Source: Flavobacteriales bacterium UBA5422 (GTDB lineage: Bacteria; Bacteroidota; Bacteroidia; Flavobacteriales_D; Crocinitomicaceae). Taken from it: a stretch of DNA of 12,739 nt. Of this stretch, positions 1 to 6,496 are shown piece after piece; within the stretch, counting starts at the first letter, position 1, and each line of letters opens with the position of its first letter. The notes below the pieces were generated by a model. It did not search any database and was not told the DNA's origin. It saw only the letters and a list, made by a program, of their open reading frames with translations. Location of the stretch: NCBI GenBank assembly GCA_002409405.1, contig DHNG01000037.1:11332-24070 (forward strand). Reading direction: 5' to 3'. Position numbers and translations under genes: made by a program.

Positions 1-23
1 TCTACCAACTGAGCTATTCTCGC
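1..23 (-). tRNA. tRNA gene, 5' part only, cut by the left edge
   Basis: Read on the minus strand the first bases are GCGAGAA-TA-GCTC-AGTTGGTAGA. That is a 7-base 5' acceptor strand, the invariant T8, the D-stem strand GCTC, and a D-loop with A14 and GG. The two terminal bases GA begin the matching D-stem strand. The anticodon lies outside the window, so the isotype cannot be read. The GCG start and the D-arm resemble Bacteroidota glycine tRNAs, but this is only a guess. A -7 box lies about 50 bases upstream on the same strand. Confidence 0.85.
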
Positions 24-72
24 GTAACGTATTTCAAAAATAATTCGTGTTGATTCTTTTACCAACGGGCGA

Positions 73-80
73 CAAATGTA
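73..80 (-). promoter_or_regulatory. -7 promoter box for the tRNA
   Basis: The minus strand reads TACATTTG, an exact match to the Bacteroidota primary sigma factor -7 consensus TAnnTTTG. It is oriented toward the tRNA, whose 5' end is at 23. I see no clear -33 TTTG at the usual 19-21 base spacing, so the call rests on one box and its position. Confidence 0.45.
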
Positions 81-132
81 TAAAGTTTTTTTGAAAACGT
101 ACTACATCCGTTCAAACTTTTTTAATCCCGGG

Positions 133-564
133 TTAACAGAACGGAATCTTTTCGATGCGTTTTTGGTGTCTTCCTCCCTCAAAGTCAGTTGAAAAGAAAA
201 GATCAATCATTTCCTTTGCGCTTTCAGAAGAGATAAAACGTGCAGGCAATGCGATGATATTCGCATCGTTGTGTTCCCGTGCCAATTTTGCAATTTCCGG
301 TTGCCAGCATAGTGCCGAACGAATTCCCTGGTGCTTATTGGCAGTCATGTTGATGCCATTGCCCGATCCGCAAATCAGGATTCCACGCATTCCTTTGTTT
401 TGTTCTACCAACTCCGCTACAGGATGCGCATAATCAGCATAATCAATGCTTTCTTCAGAATAACACCCGAAATCCTTTACCTCATACCCTTTACTTTCCA
501 GGTAACTGATAAGTTCCTGTTTTAACTGAAATCCTGCGTGATCGCAACCGATTGGAATAAGCAT
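133..564 (-). CDS. rpiB: Ribose-5-phosphate isomerase B (RpiB/LacAB family)
   Basis: RpiB interconverts ribose 5-phosphate and ribulose 5-phosphate in the non-oxidative pentose phosphate pathway, in the cytosol. The 143-residue length is normal for the family. The N-terminal strand carries the CDHAG motif (residues 7-11). The active-site loop is CGSGNG (65-70), with Cys65 at the position of the catalytic cysteine of E. coli RpiB, followed by ANK and GIR (75-82). The REHNDAN motif (96-102) and the C-terminal GGRHQKRIEKI segment (130-140) supply phosphate- and sugar-binding His and Arg. The loop reads SGNG rather than the TGIG common in enterobacterial enzymes, a variation also known in other RpiB groups. 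The ATG start sits about 20 bases below a -7 box. The gene is divergent from lysS. Confidence 0.95.
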   Translation of the reverse strand: MLIPIGCDHAGFQLKQELISYLESKGYEVKDFGCYSEESIDYADYAHPVAELVEQNKGMRGILICGSGNGINMTANKHQGIRSALCWQPEIAKLAREHNDANIIALPARFISSESAKEMIDLFFSTDFEGGRHQKRIEKIPFC

Positions 565-584
565 AACAACTATAGTTTATTCTG

Positions 585-592
585 CAAAAGTA
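585..592 (-). promoter_or_regulatory. -7 promoter box for rpiB
   Basis: The minus strand reads TACTTTTG, an exact TAnnTTTG match 20 bases before the rpiB ATG. This implies a short 5' leader of roughly 15 bases. The -33 element is only a T-rich run, with no clear TTTG. Confidence 0.5.
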
Positions 593-651
593 AATATTTG
601 CATTGAAAAAACGGTATAGTAACTCTTTTTTAAGCATTCCTTTTTCAATTT

Positions 652-667
652 AATCTGTGAATCTGTG
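652..667. repeat. Tandem 8-mer AATCTGTG x2 followed by GGC
   Basis: Two perfect adjacent copies of AATCTGTG (652-659 and 660-667) are followed by GCA. They lie just upstream of the lysS -7 box, where the -33 element would fall (TGTG at 664-667). The layout, an 8-mer doublet followed by a G, parallels the ACCTATGT doublet near 5541. It may be a fragment of a dispersed intergenic repeat, but the window holds only one copy. Confidence 0.5.
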
Positions 668-687
668 GCAGATATTTAGTATTTACC

Positions 688-695
688 TAAATTTG
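688..695 (+). promoter_or_regulatory. -7 promoter box for lysS
   Basis: TAAATTTG matches TAnnTTTG exactly and ends 28 bases before the lysS ATG. The stretch at the -33 distance is TGTG, the end of the AATCTGTG doublet, so -33 recognition would be imperfect. Confidence 0.5.
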
Positions 696-723
696 CAGTC
701 CCACAAAAAAAGAATAGAAAATT

Positions 724-2424
724 ATGAGTTTTATCGAACTATCCGATCAGGAGATTCAACGCAGAGAAACGTTGAACAAGATACGGGAAATGGGCATCGA
801 TCCATACCCTGCAGCATTATACCCGGTAACGGACTATGCAAAGGACATCAAGGAAAAGTTCGAAGACAATAAGGAGGTTTGTATTGCGGGACGAATGATG
901 AGTCAACGCGTTATGGGAAAAGCAAGTTTTATCGAACTGCAGGATTCCACAGGACGGATTCAGGTTTACTTTAACCGGGATGAAATGTGTCCGGGAGAAG
1001 ATAAAACATTGTACAACGAAGTCTTCAAGAAATTACTGGATCTGGGTGATTTCATCGGTATAAAAGGAAATGTATTCAAAACGCAGGTTGGTGAAACATC
1101 TGTGAATGTTAAAGAATTTACACTGCTGAGTAAATCACTGAAACCGCTTCCATTGCCGAAAACAGATGCGGATGGAAAAGTACATGATGCATTTACAGAT
1201 CCTGAAATGCGCTACCGTCAACGATATGCTGACCTGGTAGTAAACCCGCATGTAAAAGAGATATTCATTAAACGAACAAAGTTGTTCAATGCCATGCGCC
1301 AGTTTTTTAACGATGCCGGCTACATGGAAGTAGAAACACCGATTTTGCAATCCATTCCGGGAGGAGCAGCGGCACGTCCGTTTGTAACACATCACAACGC
1401 ACTGGATATTCCGCTGTACATGCGGATTGCGAATGAGCTATACCTGAAACGACTGATTGTTGGTGGATTTGACGGTGTGTATGAATTTTCCAAAAACTTC
1501 CGAAACGAAGGAATGGACCGGACACACAACCCGGAATTTACAGCAATGGAAATTTATGTTTCCTATAAAGATTATAACTGGATGATGGACTTCACAGAAC
1601 GTTTGCTGGAACATTGCGCAATCGCTGTGAACGGAACAAGCAAAGCCACATTCGGAGAACATACTGTTGATTTCAAAGCACCGTATGCACGCGTGACGAT
1701 GCGTCAATCAATTTTGGATTTTACAGGATTTGATATCGCAGGGAAATCAGAAGATGAGTTGCGTGCAGCGGCAAAAGGAATGGGTATTGACGTGAATGAG
1801 ACAATGGGGAAAGGAAAACTCATTGACGAAATTTTCGGTGAAAAATGTGAAGGAAATTATATTCAGCCAACATTTATTACGGACTATCCGAAAGAAATGT
1901 CGCCATTGTGTAAATCACACCGGAACGATCCTGAACTGACAGAACGTTTTGAATTGATGGTTTGTGGCAAGGAAATTGCTAATGCGTACTCGGAATTGAA
2001 TGACCCGATTGATCAGCGTGAGCGCTTTGAGGAGCAAGTACGTCTGGCGGAAAAAGGAGACGATGAGGCAGGACAGTTCATCGATCAGGATTTTCTGCGT
2101 GCATTGGAATATGGAATGCCTCCGACATCGGGATTGGGAATCGGAATGGACCGTTTGATCATGTTTTTGACAAATAATCCGTCCATACAGGAAATTTTGT
2201 TCTTCCCGCAAATGCGTCCGGAAGCGAAGAAATTAACGCTTTCTGAGAATGAAAAAGTGATTTTTGATATTCTTGCCGGCGAAAAAGAAATGGAATTGAA
2301 TGCGTTGAAAAACCAAACAGGTCTGAGTAACAAACAATGGGACATGGGAATCAAGGCCTTGACAAAAATGGGAGTTGCGACAGTAACCAAAGAAAATGAA
2401 GTGTTAACTGTTCGTGTGAAGTAA
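724..2424 (+). CDS. lysS: Lysine--tRNA ligase, class II, with C-terminal extension
   Basis: LysRS charges tRNA-Lys with lysine using ATP. An N-terminal OB-fold anticodon-binding domain spans about residues 50-140. The class II catalytic core runs from about 165 to 500. Motif 1 lies around 200-215 (Y-x-E-V-E-T-P). Motif 2 is FRNEGMDRTHNPEFTAME (259-276). Motif 3 is GLGIGMDR (470-477), followed by the conserved FLTN and FFPQMRP. At 566 residues it is about 60 longer than E. coli LysRS (505). The excess is a hydrophilic C-terminal domain (about 505-566) of helices ending in two short strands, resembling a winged helix. Similar extensions are, as far as I recall, usual in Bacteroidota. The ATG start fits the OB-fold N-terminus and a -7 box 28 bases upstream. 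The decarboxylase gene follows after 33 bases and is probably co-transcribed. Confidence 0.97.
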   Translation: MSFIELSDQEIQRRETLNKIREMGIDPYPAALYPVTDYAKDIKEKFEDNKEVCIAGRMMSQRVMGKASFIELQDSTGRIQVYFNRDEMCPGEDKTLYNEVFKKLLDLGDFIGIKGNVFKTQVGETSVNVKEFTLLSKSLKPLPLPKTDADGKVHDAFTDPEMRYRQRYADLVVNPHVKEIFIKRTKLFNAMRQFFNDAGYMEVETPILQSIPGGAAARPFVTHHNALDIPLYMRIANELYLKRLIVGGFDGVYEFSKNFRNEGMDRTHNPEFTAMEIYVSYKDYNWMMDFTERLLEHCAIAVNGTSKATFGEHTVDFKAPYARVTMRQSILDFTGFDIAGKSEDELRAAAKGMGIDVNETMGKGKLIDEIFGEKCEGNYIQPTFITDYPKEMSPLCKSHRNDPELTERFELMVCGKEIANAYSELNDPIDQRERFEEQVRLAEKGDDEAGQFIDQDFLRALEYGMPPTSGLGIGMDRLIMFLTNNPSIQEILFFPQMRPEAKKLTLSENEKVIFDILAGEKEMELNALKNQTGLSNKQWDMGIKALTKMGVATVTKENEVLTVRVK

Positions 2425-2457
2425 TTGATCATTCGAACATTAATTTTAACGGTGTAA

Positions 2458-3849
2458 ATGAGAACAAAATACATAGATCTGATTGACCAGACGTTCGATT
2501 TTCCCCAGGATGAATTCAACCTGGTTGAGGATCGCTTGATGTTTCACGGAATTGACCTGATGAGACTGGTGGAAAAATACGGAACACCACTCAAATTCAA
2601 TTACCTGCCCCAGATTTCACACAACATTCAACGAGCAAAAGGATGGTTCAGGGAAACGATGAACAACATCGGTTACCAGGGAGCCTATCATTATTCCTAT
2701 TGTACAAAAAGTTCTCATTTTTCGTTTGTAATGGACGAAGTGATGAAAAACGACGTTCACATTGAAACATCATCCGCATTTGATATTGATATCGTTAAAA
2801 AGCTCAACGAGAAAGGGAAACTGAAAGACAAACAATTTGTTATTTGCAACGGCTTTAAACCACCGCAATACATTGATAACATTGCCGGACTGATCGAAGA
2901 GGATAAGTTGCGCGTCATCCCGATTGTAGACAATACACAGGAAGTCCAGGATTTGTTAGCAAAGACGGATAAAGATATTCATATCGGAATTCGTATTGCA
3001 TCGGAAGAAGAGCCGAAATTCGAGTTTTATACTTCCCGTCTGGGAATTCGTTACCGTGAAATTGTTCCCTTCTACAAAGCAATTTTAGAGAACAACCCAC
3101 GTGTGAAAGTGAAAATGCTGCATTTTTTCATCAATACGGGAATTACTGATAACTCCTATTATTGGAACGAGTTGACCAAGTGTTTACGGGTCTATTGTGA
3201 CTTGAAAAAAGTATGTCCGACACTGGATTCTCTAAACATCGGAGGAGGGTTTCCGATCAAGCAATCACTGGCATTTGATTATGATTATGCCTACATGGTG
3301 CGTGAAATCCTGATGCAGATCAAGCGTGTTTGCTCCGACAATGATATTCCGGAACCAAACATTTTTACAGAATTTGGCTCGTTTACAGTAGGAGAAAGCG
3401 GTGGAGCGATCTTTCGTGTATTGCATCAGAAGCAACAAAATGACAGAGAAAAGTGGAACATGATCGACTCATCGTTCATGACCAATCTTCCGGATACCTG
3501 GGCAATTAACAAGCGTTTTATCATGCTGCCGATCAACCGTTGGAACGAAGATTACGAGCGCGTTTTGCTGGGAGGATTGACATGTGATTCAGATGATTAT
3601 TACAACTCTGAACAACATGCCAATGCCATTTATCTTCCTCGTTTTGACAGGAATGATCCATTGTACATCGGCTTTTTTAATACGGGTGCTTACCAGGAAA
3701 CAGTTGGTGGATTCGGAGGATTGAAGCACTGCCTGATTCCCGAACCAAGACACGTTTTGATCCAACGGGATCAGGAAGGAAAAATTCATACAGAGATCTT
3801 CAGTGAAGAGCAAACTGCCAATGATTTTTTAAAGATATTAGGTTATTAA
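2458..3849 (+). CDS. Fold-III PLP-dependent decarboxylase, arginine decarboxylase type
   Basis: Alanine-racemase-fold PLP decarboxylase, 463 residues, probably making agmatine from arginine for polyamine synthesis. Residues 73-86 (AYHYSYCTKSSH region) hold Lys84, the likely Schiff-base lysine. IGGGFPI (261-267) is the glycine-rich phosphate-binding loop. TEFGSFTVGESG (304-315) matches the E-x-G-R region of relatives. LTCDSDD (374-380) carries the Cys-Asp pair typical of ornithine/arginine/diaminopimelate decarboxylases. YIGFFNTGAYQETVGGFGG (403-421) has the Tyr that contacts PLP phosphate. It is much shorter than enterobacterial SpeA (about 630-660), lacking its inserted domains. Short proteins of this kind are annotated as arginine decarboxylase in Bacteroidota, but diaminopimelate or carboxynorspermidine activity cannot be excluded from sequence alone. 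No agmatinase gene is adjacent. It lies 33 bases after lysS with no exact promoter box between, suggesting one transcript. Confidence 0.8.
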   Translation: MRTKYIDLIDQTFDFPQDEFNLVEDRLMFHGIDLMRLVEKYGTPLKFNYLPQISHNIQRAKGWFRETMNNIGYQGAYHYSYCTKSSHFSFVMDEVMKNDVHIETSSAFDIDIVKKLNEKGKLKDKQFVICNGFKPPQYIDNIAGLIEEDKLRVIPIVDNTQEVQDLLAKTDKDIHIGIRIASEEEPKFEFYTSRLGIRYREIVPFYKAILENNPRVKVKMLHFFINTGITDNSYYWNELTKCLRVYCDLKKVCPTLDSLNIGGGFPIKQSLAFDYDYAYMVREILMQIKRVCSDNDIPEPNIFTEFGSFTVGESGGAIFRVLHQKQQNDREKWNMIDSSFMTNLPDTWAINKRFIMLPINRWNEDYERVLLGGLTCDSDDYYNSEQHANAIYLPRFDRNDPLYIGFFNTGAYQETVGGFGGLKHCLIPEPRHVLIQRDQEGKIHTEIFSEEQTANDFLKILGY

Positions 3850-3884
3850 TAATAAATTTTAACGGCAAGATTAAATCTATTGAT

Positions 3885-3892
3885 TACCTTTG
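3885..3892 (+). promoter_or_regulatory. -7 promoter box for the 3927 gene
   Basis: TACCTTTG, an exact TAnnTTTG match 34 bases before the ATG at 3927, in the 77-base gap after the decarboxylase gene. I see no convincing -33 TTTG. Confidence 0.5.
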
Positions 3893-3926
3893 CCGGCTGA
3901 TCCGGATACGGATTTCACATAAAGAC

Positions 3927-4304
3927 ATGAAATTAAGAAAGATATTTATTAAGCCGGGTTCATCTTTTGGTGCGTTAATAGCTGATTGGGCTGCTTCAAA
4001 TGGATTGGAAGTCGAAGAACTTCCGCTTGAAGACGGATTTGATAAGGCTGTAGAAGGGCTTGTGATTTTCAACCAGAATTCGGATGTTGAAAAAGACCTG
4101 TTAGATATTCGCAAATTATTTGACGACTCGTTGAAACCTGTTCAACGCATTGATATCAACGGCACACTGATGGTAGGTGTTTCCAATTTCTCACTATGGT
4201 TGGAAAGAAACGGATGTAAAAACGTATTGTTCATTGGTGCAGATACATTGAAAGAAAATGCAAACCTGAATCGCTACCTGGAAGCGATGAAAGTTGTAAA
4301 TTAA
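3927..4304 (+). CDS. Small soluble protein of unknown function
   Basis: I do not recognise this 125-residue protein. It has no signal peptide or membrane segment. The composition is that of a compact cytosolic alpha/beta protein: a basic beta-strand start (KLRKIFIKP), a helix with IADWAASNGL (18-27), an acidic stretch (29-39), a strand GLVIFNQ (44-50), a helix with DLLDIRKLFDD (57-67), a strand DINGTLMVG (76-84), an aromatic SNFSLWLERNG (86-96) and a strand NVLFIGA (99-105). The two valine/phenylalanine-rich strands and GLVIFNQ look like the core of a small Rossmann-like or response-regulator-like sheet, but I find no conserved catalytic triad or metal motif. An exact -7 box precedes it, and the next gene appears to have a separate promoter, so it may be monocistronic. 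Confidence 0.8.
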   Translation: MKLRKIFIKPGSSFGALIADWAASNGLEVEELPLEDGFDKAVEGLVIFNQNSDVEKDLLDIRKLFDDSLKPVQRIDINGTLMVGVSNFSLWLERNGCKNVLFIGADTLKENANLNRYLEAMKVVN

Positions 4305-4316
4305 TCAACAGGGATT

Positions 4317-4346
4317 CTGTCTTTGGCTGGATTTTTGTTATTTTTC
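4317..4346 (+). promoter_or_regulatory. Weak promoter candidate for the lipoprotein gene
   Basis: TATTTTTC (4339-4346) differs from TAnnTTTG only at the last base and lies 19 bases before the ATG at 4366. CTG at 4317-4319 sits 19 bases upstream, where a -33 TTG would be expected. This is a weak match on both boxes. Confidence 0.3.
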
Positions 4347-4365
4347 CGGATAAAATCGTTAAGTT

Positions 4366-4881
4366 ATGAAAGTAGGTTCATTTTTCTCCCTGTTGATTGT
4401 AGTTGTCGGAATGCAAGTTTCCTGTGCCTCTAAAAAAGAAGCAGCAAATTCCGAAGTGAAAGACCAAACTTCCCAAACAGGGAAAGTAGATGCGTCTGAT
4501 TCTCTTTTTGCATCCCTGGACAGAGGTTACTGTTTTGGTAAATGCCCGGTGTATACAGTTAAGATTTACAATTCCGGTTATGCCGTTTACGAAGGAAAAG
4601 ACAATGTGGATATGGTAGGAACGTATACAACCCGTTTCACGAAAGATCAGCTTGCAACGCTAACGAAAACAGCAAAGGAAATTAACTATATGTCATTGAA
4701 TGATGTGTATGATAGTCCTGTAACAGATTTGCCATCGCATATTTCTTCCATCGTTATCGACGGGAAACGGAAAGAGGTCAAAAGACGACATAACTATCCG
4801 GAATCGATCTTGGTTTTTGAAAAGCAGATTGATGCATTGGTTGCCGAGGCGAAGTGGACGCGGTCTGCAAAATCAGAATAA
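4366..4881 (+). CDS. Outer-membrane-type lipoprotein with DUF6438-like domain
   Basis: The 171-residue precursor has a short hydrophobic signal (residues 5-16) and a lipobox-like QVSC ending at Cys20, so it should be lipid-modified and cut by LspA. A lysine/acid-rich linker (21-45) follows. The domain starting at CFGKCPVYTVKIYNSGYAVYEG (56-77) matches my recollection of DUF6438 proteins: a CxxxCP-x-Y start (Cys56, Cys60), a beta hairpin, then the FTKDQLATL helix (91-99) and a DLPSHISSIVIDGK stretch (121-134) ending in basic residues. DUF6438 has no assigned function. The two cysteines could form a disulfide in the periplasm. The lipobox is imperfect (Gln at -3), which Bacteroidota tolerate. 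The gene converges on the TonB-like gene, with a hairpin between them. Confidence 0.85.
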   Translation: MKVGSFFSLLIVVVGMQVSCASKKEAANSEVKDQTSQTGKVDASDSLFASLDRGYCFGKCPVYTVKIYNSGYAVYEGKDNVDMVGTYTTRFTKDQLATLTKTAKEINYMSLNDVYDSPVTDLPSHISSIVIDGKRKEVKRRHNYPESILVFEKQIDALVAEAKWTRSAKSE

Positions 4882-4915
4882 TATTTTCGGATTTTATCGG
4901 AAATGCACACATCGT

Positions 4916-4937
4916 CATATCGCAATAATGCGATATG
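4916..4937. terminator. Hairpin between convergent genes, possible bidirectional terminator
   Basis: CATATCGCA (4916-4924) and TGCGATATG (4929-4937) are perfectly complementary, giving a 9-bp stem with a 4-base loop ATAA. Three more pairs are possible between GCA at 4905-4907 and TGC at 4938-4940 across a bulge. It sits in the 94-base gap between convergent stop codons at 4881 and 4976, the expected place for a shared terminator. It lacks a T-tract and the stem is only moderately GC-rich, so it could instead be an mRNA 3' stabiliser or a protein-binding palindrome. Confidence 0.4.
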
Positions 4938-4975
4938 TGCAAATAGCAATCTTAGATGCGTTGTCTACTGATAAT

Positions 4976-5416
4976 CTAGCTCCATTTTATATACATCGGA
5001 AGATAGAAATAGGTTGCTATCTTTACACCCTCACTTACAGCGGGACTCCATTTGGGCATGGATGATAACATCTTCGTTACTTCTTCATAAAATTCAGGAC
5101 AATTCGAATTGTAATTTTTGAATTGTATGGTTGTAATAGAACCGTCTTGCTCAACGATAAAACGGATATTGATTTTATTTAAAATACAGCCGGATACGAG
5201 TTCCAGTGTATCGCCGGTAAATTTTAAATTTTTACCCAAATACTTCATCATTTCAGCTGTTCCACCAGGAAATGCTGCCTCTTGTTCAGCAAAAGAGGAT
5301 ACATCTTCTCTTGCAGGGTATTCAGGAAAATAAACAGATTTCAGACTGTCTTCTTCCTGAGAAAAAAGCTGGTAGCAAAAAAACAGACCAATTAGCAGCA
5401 TTAAAAGACGTAGCAT
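4976..5416 (-). CDS. Exported protein with TonB C-terminal-like domain
   Basis: From the ATG at 5414-5416 the protein has 146 residues. It begins MLRLLMLLIGLFFCYQLFSQ, a clean signal peptide ending in the FSQ junction common in Bacteroidota. The frame extends upstream to a TTG, but that would bury the signal peptide behind 17 residues and overlap the promoter candidate, so I chose the ATG. The rest follows the TonB C-terminal pattern: AAFPGGTAEMMKYLGKNL (about 47-64), FIVEQDGSIT (86-95), NCPEFYEE (105-112) and SMPKWSPAVSEGVK (119-132), then YFYLP (136-140). Real TonB proteins carry an N-terminal anchor and a Pro-rich linker; this one has neither, so it is probably a free periplasmic protein, not an energy transducer. 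Its role is unknown. Confidence 0.85.
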   Translation of the reverse strand: MLRLLMLLIGLFFCYQLFSQEEDSLKSVYFPEYPAREDVSSFAEQEAAFPGGTAEMMKYLGKNLKFTGDTLELVSGCILNKINIRFIVEQDGSITTIQFKNYNSNCPEFYEEVTKMLSSMPKWSPAVSEGVKIATYFYLPMYIKWS

Positions 5417-5437
5417 AACTCCAATGATTGAATTGGT

Positions 5438-5468
5438 GCAATATACAAAATAACGGGTTTTAATCAAA
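5438..5468 (-). promoter_or_regulatory. Promoter candidate for the TonB-like gene
   Basis: On the minus strand TTTG (5465-5468) is followed after 19 bases by TATATTGC (5438-5445), an imperfect TAnnTTTG, 21 bases before the ATG at 5416. Spacing is right; the -7 box is weak. It supports the shorter start, because a transcript from here would not contain the upstream TTG. Confidence 0.3.
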
Positions 5469-5509
5469 GAGATGATTGATAGCCTTTTAACAACAAACGA
5501 AGTGAGCTG

Positions 5510-5560
5510 CTATGTGTCACTAATACCTCATTATACACACACCTATGTACCTATGTGGTT
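5510..5560. repeat. CTATGTG-type intergenic repeat unit
   Basis: CTATGTGT (5510-5517) is followed by a spacer and then by two adjacent perfect copies of ACCTATGT (5541-5548 and 5549-5556) and GGTT. The terminal CTATGTGGTT (5551-5560) recurs in exact inverted form at 12618-12627. This has the look of a small dispersed intergenic element of the kind I recall from Bacteroidota genomes. No open reading frame or terminal inverted repeat long enough for an IS is present. Confidence 0.5.
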
Positions 5561-5703
5561 CATTTTTACATACCAGTTATCACTCCGATAGTTATCAGAA
5601 TAATAACACAATTAACTGTAGTTCGATTCTTAATTCATATATGATCAATTGCTGAGAAATAGAAAACGACTGAAGAGAACACCAAAGTTCGTTCAATATT
5701 TGT

Positions 5704-5711
5704 TACTTTCG
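5704..5711 (+). promoter_or_regulatory. -7 promoter box for surE operon
   Basis: TACTTTCG lies 23 bases before the surE ATG and differs from TAnnTTTG in one position. I see no clear -33 TTTG. It is the only candidate close to the surE-lpxB operon. Confidence 0.4.
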
Positions 5712-5734
5712 CACAAAACAGAATTTTAATCGTG

Positions 5735-6496
5735 ATGGGGAAACCTTTAATTTTAATCACAAACGACGATGGTATTGCCGCAAAGGGAATTGATGCATTG
5801 ATTCGTTCCATGATCCGATTTGGTGACGTAGTTGTTGTAGCTCCTGATAAACCGCAATCCGGAATGGGGCATGCAATCACCGTAAACCACCCATTGCGTA
5901 TGGAGCGATCAAAGATTTTCCCGGATATTGAAGCATATTCCACCACAGGAACACCAGTTGATTGTGTAAAACTGGGGATTTATGAAGTACTGAAAAGAAA
6001 GCCGGACCTGTTGGTTTCAGGAATCAACCACGGAGCGAATTTTTCTACAAATGTACTGTATTCAGGAACCATGTCCGCAGCAGTGGAAGGTGCTATGGAA
6101 AACATTCCTTCGATCGGGTTTTCGCTGTGTGATTTTGCTGCAGATGCTGATTTTTCAGGTGCGCAGAAAATTGTAGAAGAAGTAACAGAATTGGTATTGA
6201 GAAATAAATTCCCACACCACATTTGTCTGAATGTCAATATTCCGAAATTACCGGCAAATGAAATCAAAGGAATCAAATTCTGTAAACAGGCTGCCGCTTA
6301 TTGGGACGATCGTTTTGAAGAGCGAAAGGATCCGTTCGGACATTCCTATTTTTGGTTAACGGGCAAGTTTCAGGAAATTGAAACGGAAGAAGATACAGAT
6401 CTGCATTACATCAACGAAGGATATGCAACCATTGTTCCGACACAGTTTGACATGACGGCACACGCTGCAATTGAAGAATTAAAAAACTGGAAATAA
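5735..6496 (+). CDS. surE: 5'-nucleotidase SurE
   Basis: SurE is a metal-dependent phosphatase acting on nucleoside 5'- and 3'-monophosphates, and in some species on short polyphosphate. The 253-residue protein (from ATG 5735; a GTG directly in front at 5732 is the alternative start) carries the family signature: ITNDDG (8-13) with Asp11-Asp12, PDKPQSGMGHAITV (37-50) with Ser42, TGTPVDCVKLG (71-81), SGINHGANFSTNVLYSGTMSAAVEGAM (95-121) with Asn98. The acidic, serine and asparagine residues are the usual divalent-metal ligands. Length and layout are normal. Its stop codon shares one base with the start of the next gene (TAATG), so translation is probably coupled. A surE-small gene-lpxB order is familiar to me from Bacteroidota and suggests envelope-linked co-regulation. 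Confidence 0.96.
   Translation: MGKPLILITNDDGIAAKGIDALIRSMIRFGDVVVVAPDKPQSGMGHAITVNHPLRMERSKIFPDIEAYSTTGTPVDCVKLGIYEVLKRKPDLLVSGINHGANFSTNVLYSGTMSAAVEGAMENIPSIGFSLCDFAADADFSGAQKIVEEVTELVLRNKFPHHICLNVNIPKLPANEIKGIKFCKQAAAYWDDRFEERKDPFGHSYFWLTGKFQEIETEEDTDLHYINEGYATIVPTQFDMTAHAAIEELKNWK

Larger units (their letters stand above)
5417..5734. other. 318-base gene-free divergent region
   Basis: This is the longest stretch without a gene, between the minus-strand TonB-like gene and surE. It holds a promoter candidate at each end and the ACCTATGT repeat unit in the middle. A direct repeat of AGTTATCA occurs at 5575-5582 and 5590-5597, and a short inverted pair AGTGA/TCACT at 5501-5505 and 5517-5521. 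Several short frames cross it, but none has codon use or a start worth calling. I see no tRNA or riboswitch-like fold. Confidence 0.6.

Noticed and set aside
108..144. CCGTTC / GAACGG inverted pair around the rpiB stop codon, as a terminator
   Set aside because: Six-base arms with a 25-base loop, one arm inside the coding end, and the T-run lies within the loop instead of after the stem.
2442..2452. AATTTTAACGG shared exactly with 3855-3865, upstream of two consecutive genes
   Set aside because: The match is AT-rich and stops after 11 bases; it lies at different distances from the starts and only one site is near a promoter box.
2085..2519. Long minus-strand frame opposite the end of lysS
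   Set aside because: It is an antisense shadow of a well-conserved gene, with Cys/Ser/Phe-rich composition and no recognisable domain.
5417..5467. Upstream extension of the TonB-like gene to a TTG start at 5467
   Set aside because: It would place 17 polar and aromatic residues before a clear signal peptide and would begin inside the promoter candidate; the ATG at 5416 is far better.
5732..5734. GTG immediately before the surE ATG as the start
   Set aside because: It adds one residue only; ATG is the stronger codon and the family N-terminus fits it equally well.
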